Below, in pieces: positions 57,813-64,000 of a stretch of 64,000 nucleotides of DNA. The translations under genes and the position numbers were made by a program. Origin of the DNA: Pseudomonas sp. H1h (GTDB lineage Bacteria > Pseudomonadota > Gammaproteobacteria > Pseudomonadales > Pseudomonadaceae); assembly GCF_000633255.1 (NCBI RefSeq), contig NZ_AYMJ01000031.1, positions 372,001 through 436,000 of the forward strand, given 5' to 3'. Under the pieces are notes generated by a model. The model had not been told where the DNA came from. It did not search any database and worked only from the letters and a program-made list of their open reading frames with translations. Position 1 is the stretch's first letter; every line of letters starts with the position of its first letter.

Positions 57813-60800
57813 TCAGCCCCAGAGCACTTGCAACGCCGCATCCCCGCCGTCATGGGCGAACTGCTTCATCACCACTGAACAGGATTCGCACGGGCGCATG
57901 GTCGTCGCGATGTCGACGGCGCGGATTTCCTTCGGATCAGGGTATTTTTCGCGAATCATGCTGATCAGCTTGCTCTCACTGTCCAGTGAAGTGGGGCGGC
58001 TGGTCTGCGTTGGCTGATAGCTTTTCAACTCCTTGATGGTCAGCGGCACCGCCAGCAGTTGACCCTCTTCGGTCACCTCCAGCGAAGTGCGCGCAAAGGC
58101 CGGGTTGTAGTCGATGTTGATGTAGGTGGTCTGACCGATCCGCACGTGATTGGCGCCCATGTGCCGAAACAGCGGCAGGCGCTGCGTGCTGCCTTGCGCG
58201 CCGGAGACGCTGACGTAGATTTCGCGCAGGCCGCTGGCGGTGGTGACTTCGGCGTAGGCTATGTTGCGCGGGTTGACCGGTCGCTCACGCAGGGGCAGCA
58301 GGTTCTGCAGTTTCTGCATGGCGCCGTCGATGCGCAGTGCCGCGTTGGCATGGGTCGGGTGCACGGTGGGTGACAGGAACAGGGTGTCGAAAATCTCCGC
58401 GGTTTTTTCTCGAAAGGCCTGCGGTGCTTCTTTGCTACGTGCCCAGGTGGCGGCACCTTCGGGCAGTCGCGTGACGATCATTCGGGTCGAGTGATCGAAC
58501 ATCAGCGCCTCGCCCGGACTGGTATCGACCTTCAGCCATTTCATGTTGTTCGCAGGGTTTGCCTGGGTGCCGATGGGAATCGCGATCTGTTCCATGGTGT
58601 GCATAGCGCGCTGCACCGCTTCGAAGCCATGGATGCGCACGACATTGTTGGCATGCAGCGAACCGGTGTAGACCGTCAGCAGTTCCGCGCCCAGCGTGCC
58701 GTCGGCAAGCTCTGCAGGTGTCAGGCGTTTGAAGGTCAACCGGTTGCCGGGAACGTCGCTCTTGGCAATGCTGGCGAGGTAATACTCGTGGTTATTGACC
58801 CGAAAAAACACGTGAGCGCAGGAGTCGTCGATGGCCGGCACGAGCACTGCGCCGACCTGATGCGAATCGTTGATGCCATCGTAGGTGCCACCCGTCTTGA
58901 TGCGGGCAAAAATCCCTTTGCGAAACTGCAACGTGGCCTGAATCTGTTGCCGCGGCACCAGCCTGCCATGACTGAACCCCAGGCGATGCAGATCACCGGT
59001 GAACAAAGTCGGGCGGTTGTCGACGATGCGATAGAGCTTGGCGTCGACGGCCAGGAACGTACCGTTGTGCCCGGGCAGGGGGACCGGTTCCGAGACTCGC
59101 TCGCCGAACCATGGCGCATAGCCTTTTTCCTTGTCGATCGTGCCCAGAGGCGGGGTCGGTGCGGGCTCTGCGGTGATATAGCTGACGCGGCAGTCGCCTG
59201 CTGGCCCGGGTGCGCGGCGAATACGGCATGGCAACAGCTTCCAGTGCTGACTCTCGTCGAGAAGATCGACGCGGCGCAGTTCGTCGCCGTCGAATCGATA
59301 GGGCACGTCGTCGATCAGCACCGTGGTCCGTCCACTTGTTTCGGGCAGATGTTCCACTCGCGCGTTTTGCGGCAGATCGATGACGATTTGATCGTCGGTT
59401 TTCGTCACCCCGCGGTAGTGTGAGCGCCCGAGTGAAAAGTCATGCTTCTGCGTAATCAGTCGCGGCCCGTAAGGGCGGTTGGAGAGCGGGTCGAGCAGAT
59501 GATGCCGGAACCCGCTGACGGCAACGTTGCGCACCGGCACATCGTCAATGCCTCTGACCACGGCCAAGTGATCGGCCGGGCTCAGGGGTTTCCAGCTTCC
59601 GGCATCCAGCGTTTGCGGCAGGCTGTGCAGCAGATCGTATTCTCCGCTTCTGCCGGCCAGTTTTTTCAGGCGCAATACCGCACGGTTTTCCAGGTGTGCA
59701 GCGGCCCGCACCGCGCCGATCACACCGCGGCCACCGAGCTTGAGCAAGGCCGACACCGCGTCCAGCGGGTTGAGATTTCTCAGGCTGGCAATGACCAGAC
59801 TTGTCGACAGTTGCGCCATGCGTGGCAGGGTTGCACGAATTGCCATTTTTCCTGCCGCGGCGGCCAGGCGAATGCTGCCGGCGATGAACTTGCCCAGCGG
59901 AATCGCGAACGAAACGATGTCGAACAGCAGGCCGACGATGCCCAACAAGCGTGTGCCGGGTGTGTCTGATTGCAGGTCGTCGAGGTTGCCCCAGAACGGG
60001 ATAAATGCCTTGAGCCGGAAGATCCAGTGTTGCTTGTTGTTTTCTCGCTCGAAGCGGGTTTCGCCCCAGGCTTCGCGGCGTAGCGCCTGTTCATCGACAT
60101 AGAACAACCGGGTGGCGACGAAAGAGGCGATCTGCCCGGTTCGCGGCGAGGTGAAGTTCAGGTTCGGTGCGCTTGGGTGATGGGCCGACGGGAGCGTCGA
60201 AGGGGGCAATGCATCGCCCAGCGGTTCGAGAATCGCGACACATCTGGCCTGCTGCCTGGGTATTGAGCCGTTCCTGTGCGCATCGTGGTCGAACGGCAGC
60301 GGGCGGGCAGTGATACGACGGATGCTCTGGCCCTTGGTCCTCCCGCGTTTTGGCGGCAGTGGCGGCAATACAAACCCGCCCACATGGCTGACTGTCAGGT
60401 CCGGGCGTTTGCGAATCATGCCGGCGCGCGGCAGGCACTCGTAGAAGCTTGATTCCCCCTGATAAGTCGCCTGTAGCACAAACCCCATGCGTGCCCGGTG
60501 CCGCAGGATGTTTTCCGGTGTTTCCAGGTGAGCCTCGATGCGACGGGTCTGTTCCCTGAGGCTGAGGATTTTCACTTCACCATGCTCCAGCGCCTGACGA
60601 TCAGCCGATGGCAGTGTCACCAGTTGGCTTTTAATCAGGTACTCATAGGCACTTCTGGTCTTGGCCAGATAGGTATCGAACTGCTGCTCGAACACGTTCT
60701 TGATGTCGGGCAGGGTGCGACCGGTCGGGAATTGGGAGAGGCGTTGGCCCGGGTGCGAGCCTGCGCTGTCGACAAATCCGCTTTGCAGTTTGCCTTCTGC

Positions 60801-62444
60801 ACTCAGGCTGATCCATTCGCTGGCACGCCTGCCATCCTCGCTGACGTACCAGCGGGCATCGACGGTCAGCGCGCCGCTGGCATACACCTCCAGCAACGGC
60901 CAGATGGGGAGCGCGACGTCCGGGGTGTCGAGAATGCTGCGTCGATGACGGTTGGCCGATTGATGATGGTGGCGCTTGAGGTGAATCTTCGTGTGGTCGT
61001 AAAGGTCATTGGCCAGCGCGCGTTGCAGCAATTGCCTGGCCAGTGGCAGGCGTTGCGGCGGCTCGACATCCAGTTGCAGGATCGCCTTGTTCAGTTGCGC
61101 CTCGTGAACCTCCAGCGCTTGCATGGCAGCCTGCGCGGTTGATGGCGCGTCCGAGGGCGTCAATGCCCCCGTCGCCAGCGCCCAGGTTTGCGCTGCTGGC
61201 GCACGAGTCGCGGCAATCAGGGCTTGCAGGTCGGCGTTGGCGTTTGTGCTTTTCGTCAGGGGCAGGTCGAGCAACTGTTGAAAGGTCAGGGCGTGCAGCA
61301 GCTCCGGGTCAAGGGCATGGGCGAGGTGGGCGCCGTGCACGAAATTCACCCAGACCGTCGAACAGGCATAGGGCAAGTCTTCAGGAATGTCGCGCACTTG
61401 AAACTCCAGTGGGAACCGCGCCAGGCATACCCACCCCAACAGGTGTTTCTCGATCGCTGTCGACGTGTGGCAAGAGTCCTCCAGATGCTTCAGAAAATCC
61501 CGGCGAAGGCGGGTGTAGCTCTTCCCGTAGTAAGCCCGTTGTTCAAGTGCAAAACCCGCCACCTGGGCCGAGCTGCCGTCGTTGGCCACCTCGTACCACA
61601 GGCACAAGGCCTCAAGCAGCAGGCGTGCGCCGACGTCAGGCAGCGTCTGCTCGTCAGGCTGTGCGCCATACCACTGCAGTGCTTGCAGAATACGCTGGCC
61701 CAGATCCTGCGCCTTGGGCGTATTGAGCAGACGCTCCAGGCACGAGGCGGGCTGATCTTCCAGCTGCTTGCGGGTGAACGCCGGTATGACCTCAGCGGCC
61801 AGACTGTCGGTGGGGGACAGGGTTTTGCCGGTGAGCCAATCGCCAATCAGGTCGATAATCGCGACTTTGTCGTCGTCGCTCATCAATAGCGTCAGCCCCG
61901 GGTTCTGGCGCAGATTCAGTCGGTGGCTGGCGCGTTGTTCTTCTATTTCGTTGATCAGCCGGGCCAGTGTCGTGGCGTCCGGCTTGCCCGGTAATGTGAA
62001 CCCGGACTCACGCAGCAGTTGTGAGAGCGGCAACAGCCTGTCGGTACGCAGGTGTGCGCCTATACTCAGCAACGCTCGCTGAAACTCTTGAATGCTGGCG
62101 GAGGCCTTTTTGACATCCTCGATGGTGTGGCGGGCTGTGCTTTCGTCGCGACGGCTGAACGTAAAGTGGCACTGATCGCCCACGGCACTGACTTCTAACA
62201 GCAGCCCTTTGGCGGCTTGCAGATGCTCGTGCAGTTGCCGATTGCCGGCTTCTTCGAACAGCGCTTGCAGAAGTGTTTGCGCTCGCTCGTGCGCCGTGCC
62301 GAGGCGCGAATGCGCTTGGGGTGACAGGTAGTAGGTGTCCAACGAGGTCGAGGCCGTGAGGGCGGCGCGCAGTGCGGTGTTCAGCGAACGGTATTCTGCC
62401 TGTTGGGCGGTATGGCGTTGCAGTGCGGATATCGGTGATTGCAT
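57813..62444 (-). CDS. Giant dermonecrotic-type toxin candidate with C-terminal deaminase-like motif
   Basis: 1543 residues, no signal peptide. The long N-terminal helical region and central part ('FPTGRTLPDIKNVFEQQFDT' and 'GESSFYECLPRAGMIRKRPD') resemble the DUF6543/dermonecrotic toxin-domain proteins common in fluorescent pseudomonads. A hydrophobic patch at about 830-855 ('LLGIVGLLFDIVSFAIPLGK') may insert into membranes. The last ~60 residues carry D-S-E (1488-1490) and 29 residues later P-C-E-S-C (1518-1522), the arrangement of zinc-dependent nucleic-acid deaminase toxins. Domain assignments come from pattern recognition only. The start ATG has a weak RBS. No immunity gene is adjacent. 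Confidence 0.72.
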   Translation of the reverse strand: MQSPISALQRHTAQQAEYRSLNTALRAALTASTSLDTYYLSPQAHSRLGTAHERAQTLLQALFEEAGNRQLHEHLQAAKGLLLEVSAVGDQCHFTFSRRDESTARHTIEDVKKASASIQEFQRALLSIGAHLRTDRLLPLSQLLRESGFTLPGKPDATTLARLINEIEEQRASHRLNLRQNPGLTLLMSDDDKVAIIDLIGDWLTGKTLSPTDSLAAEVIPAFTRKQLEDQPASCLERLLNTPKAQDLGQRILQALQWYGAQPDEQTLPDVGARLLLEALCLWYEVANDGSSAQVAGFALEQRAYYGKSYTRLRRDFLKHLEDSCHTSTAIEKHLLGWVCLARFPLEFQVRDIPEDLPYACSTVWVNFVHGAHLAHALDPELLHALTFQQLLDLPLTKSTNANADLQALIAATRAPAAQTWALATGALTPSDAPSTAQAAMQALEVHEAQLNKAILQLDVEPPQRLPLARQLLQRALANDLYDHTKIHLKRHHHQSANRHRRSILDTPDVALPIWPLLEVYASGALTVDARWYVSEDGRRASEWISLSAEGKLQSGFVDSAGSHPGQRLSQFPTGRTLPDIKNVFEQQFDTYLAKTRSAYEYLIKSQLVTLPSADRQALEHGEVKILSLREQTRRIEAHLETPENILRHRARMGFVLQATYQGESSFYECLPRAGMIRKRPDLTVSHVGGFVLPPLPPKRGRTKGQSIRRITARPLPFDHDAHRNGSIPRQQARCVAILEPLGDALPPSTLPSAHHPSAPNLNFTSPRTGQIASFVATRLFYVDEQALRREAWGETRFERENNKQHWIFRLKAFIPFWGNLDDLQSDTPGTRLLGIVGLLFDIVSFAIPLGKFIAGSIRLAAAAGKMAIRATLPRMAQLSTSLVIASLRNLNPLDAVSALLKLGGRGVIGAVRAAAHLENRAVLRLKKLAGRSGEYDLLHSLPQTLDAGSWKPLSPADHLAVVRGIDDVPVRNVAVSGFRHHLLDPLSNRPYGPRLITQKHDFSLGRSHYRGVTKTDDQIVIDLPQNARVEHLPETSGRTTVLIDDVPYRFDGDELRRVDLLDESQHWKLLPCRIRRAPGPAGDCRVSYITAEPAPTPPLGTIDKEKGYAPWFGERVSEPVPLPGHNGTFLAVDAKLYRIVDNRPTLFTGDLHRLGFSHGRLVPRQQIQATLQFRKGIFARIKTGGTYDGINDSHQVGAVLVPAIDDSCAHVFFRVNNHEYYLASIAKSDVPGNRLTFKRLTPAELADGTLGAELLTVYTGSLHANNVVRIHGFEAVQRAMHTMEQIAIPIGTQANPANNMKWLKVDTSPGEALMFDHSTRMIVTRLPEGAATWARSKEAPQAFREKTAEIFDTLFLSPTVHPTHANAALRIDGAMQKLQNLLPLRERPVNPRNIAYAEVTTASGLREIYVSVSGAQGSTQRLPLFRHMGANHVRIGQTTYINIDYNPAFARTSLEVTEEGQLLAVPLTIKELKSYQPTQTSRPTSLDSESKLISMIREKYPDPKEIRAVDIATTMRPCESCSVVMKQFAHDGGDAALQVLWG

Positions 62445-62621
62445 GGGGGAAACAGCTCTGGAATGATCGGAAGCCGTCAGTGTCGAAGCATCGAGAACCC
62501 TGGGTGCGGTACATAGGTAACGCAGGTTGAAAATGTCCTGGCTTGCCGGAAGGGGGATCGCCCCCTAGGCTAGCTCTAGCGGTCTCCTCTTGATGATGGC
62601 AGTGCGTGCGCAAAGGACCTC

Positions 62622-64000
62622 ATGAAGCAAAAAAGGACTCTCGGAACGCCACGGTTGTTAGGCATCGTCTGGCCATTTATTGCCGTCGTGTTATTTCAGG
62701 CGTTATTGGGGGGCGTGAGTCTTTACGTCCTGTCGGCCGTTCGCGGCTATGTGGCCGGTGAAAGTCTTTGGTCCAAGGGCCAGAAAGACGCCATCTATTA
62801 TCTGAATCTCTACGCTGACAGCCGCGACGAGGCGATCTTCCTCAAGTACAAGGAAGCGATTGCCGTGCCACAGGGCGGGCATGAGTTGCGTCTGGCCCTT
62901 GATCGACAGCCACCGGATCTACAGGCGGCGCGGGACGGGATCCTGAAGGGCGGCAATCATCCCGATGACGTCTCCAGCCTGATCTGGCTGTACCTCAATT
63001 TTCGCCATTTCAGTTATCTGGAAACCGCGATCGATCGCTGGACGATTGGCGATGGCTATCTGGTTCAACTGGACAATGTCGCACGTGAGATGCATCAGCG
63101 CATCAGCGAAAACCTCGTAACGCCGGCTGATATTCAGCACTGGAAAGCGCGGATTTTCGCCATCAATGACGGTGTGACGCCGGCGGCCAAGGCGTTCAGC
63201 GATGCGTTGGGTGAAGGCTCGCGGATGATCCTGCGCCTGCTGCTGTTCACCAATCTGGCGACGGCGCTCGGGCTGATCGTGCTGGCCCTGTTGCGCACGC
63301 ACAAGCTGCTCAAGCAGCGCCATGCCTTTGCCCAGGCGCTGCAACTGGAGAAAGACAGGGCGCACATCACCCTGCAATCGATCGGCGACGGCGTCATCAC
63401 CACCGATGTCGACGGCGCCATCGATTACATGAACCCGGCCGCCGAGGCCATGACGCACTGGAAGGCCGAGCACGCGGCAGGTCTGCCGCTGGCGGCGTTG
63501 TTCAACCTGCTGGATGACAACGCCCAGGCTGAAGGGCTGACGCTGATCGAGCATATTCTCAGCGGCAAACTGGTCGGCGGCAGCGAGCACTCGAAGCTGA
63601 TACAGCGTCTGGACGGCAGCACGGTCTCGGTGACACTGGTGGGCGCGCCGATCCGCAATGCCGAAAAGATCAGTGGCACGGTGCTGGTGCTGCATGACAT
63701 GACGCAGGAGCGGCAGTACATCGCTAATCTGTCGTGGCAGGCGACCCACGATGCCCTGACCGGTCTGGCCAACCGCCGCGAATTCGAATACCGCCTGGAG
63801 CAGGCCCTGCACAACCTGACACGGCAGTCCGGGCGGCATGCGCTGATGTTCCTTGACCTGGACCAGTTCAAACTGGTCAACGACACCTGCGGTCACGCCG
63901 CCGGCGATGAGTTGTTGCGCCACATCTGCACGCTGTTGCAATCGGGCTTGCGTGAAGGCGACACCCTGGCGCGGCTGGGCGGGGACGAGTTCGGTATCTT
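62622..64000 (+). CDS. Membrane PAS-GGDEF diguanylate cyclase, 3' end beyond window
   Basis: Starts at ATG 62622 after CAAAGGACC and stays open to the window edge (459 codons seen). Two transmembrane segments (residues ~12-35 and ~203-225) enclose a periplasmic sensor region; then a PAS domain ('SIGDGVITTDVDGAIDYMNP' about 248) and a GGDEF domain beginning 'HDALTGLANRREFEYRLEQA' (about 377) with 'MFLDLDQFKLVNDTCGHAAG' and the active-site GGDEF at the very end. An EAL domain may follow outside the window. Makes cyclic-di-GMP; the gene is truncated by the edge, not by mutation. Confidence 0.93.
   Translation, partial: MKQKRTLGTPRLLGIVWPFIAVVLFQALLGGVSLYVLSAVRGYVAGESLWSKGQKDAIYYLNLYADSRDEAIFLKYKEAIAVPQGGHELRLALDRQPPDLQAARDGILKGGNHPDDVSSLIWLYLNFRHFSYLETAIDRWTIGDGYLVQLDNVAREMHQRISENLVTPADIQHWKARIFAINDGVTPAAKAFSDALGEGSRMILRLLLFTNLATALGLIVLALLRTHKLLKQRHAFAQALQLEKDRAHITLQSIGDGVITTDVDGAIDYMNPAAEAMTHWKAEHAAGLPLAALFNLLDDNAQAEGLTLIEHILSGKLVGGSEHSKLIQRLDGSTVSVTLVGAPIRNAEKISGTVLVLHDMTQERQYIANLSWQATHDALTGLANRREFEYRLEQALHNLTRQSGRHALMFLDLDQFKLVNDTCGHAAGDELLRHICTLLQSGLREGDTLARLGGDEFGI

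Noticed and set aside
1..64000. CRISPR array, prophage or integrase
   Set aside because: No spaced direct repeats, phage structural genes, integrase or transposase were seen; the repeats are REP-type inverted pairs.

Overview
The window looks like chromosome of a Pseudomonas of the fluorescens group (inference). The evidence is GC-rich coding sequence with many long antisense shadow ORFs, about ten REP/REPIN inverted repeats of the 'GTGGGAGCGGGCTTGCTCGCGAA' type, ETF genes in the divergent Pseudomonas arrangement, the osmoprotectant NAGGN cluster, a CsrA/RsmA paralogue and polyphosphate:AMP phosphotransferase. No rRNA, tRNA, CRISPR array, integrase or transposase was seen.

Layout. 1-7.2 kb: tail of a DUF1285 protein, then a sugar locus with a FadR-type GntR regulator, SMP-30 lactonase, SDR sugar dehydrogenase and a complete AraFGH-type ABC importer. 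7.2-11.6 kb: a GntR regulator, ADP-ribosylglycohydrolase, NCS1 permease and PfkB kinase, which resembles the E. coli yegTUVW set with a different permease. 11.7-15.1 kb: small housekeeping or hypothetical genes, an MFS pump, an HD hydrolase and a GNAT. 15.2-18.6 kb: an AT-richer islet with an unrecognised protein, a PAAR-spike protein, a GHSLGG lipase-like hydrolase and two related lipoproteins, read here as an orphan type VI secretion effector/immunity module. 18.6-23.9 kb: dgoK, dgoA, dgoD, a galactonate-type MFS transporter and an IclR regulator, completing a De Ley-Doudoroff galactose route that starts with the dehydrogenase and lactonase in the first 3.4 kb.

23.9-32.2 kb: zinc alcohol dehydrogenase with a divergent AraC regulator; ETF-quinone oxidoreductase divergent from etfBA; a periplasmic binding protein; a DUF4398/OmpA lipoprotein pair. 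32.3-40.1 kb: MocR regulator, small secreted and metal-binding proteins, START-domain protein, LTA-synthase-like sulfatase, DUF3309 membrane peptide, SDR, YnfA, CsrA, YheU. 40.2-45.2 kb: the three-gene NAGGN osmolyte locus. 45.3-57.8 kb: mnmC, pap, thiolase, EamA transporter, fumC, DUF2059, BolA, trhO, a DsbA-like protein and an ABC exporter. 57.8-62.4 kb: a 1543-residue dermonecrotic-type toxin candidate ending in a deaminase-like motif. 62.6 kb to the end: a membrane PAS-GGDEF protein cut by the window edge.

The most unusual signals are: (i) a promoter/operator/RBS/start segment of dgoK present twice, at 2284-2399 and 18572-18671, the first copy followed by a short ORF and an intrinsic terminator just before the sugar dehydrogenase; (ii) the PAAR-lipase islet, whose last lipoprotein carries a C-terminal module like the PAAR tail and whose final codons are the dgoK operator palindrome; (iii) the giant toxin with no adjacent immunity gene, ending head-to-head with the ABC exporter with no intervening base.
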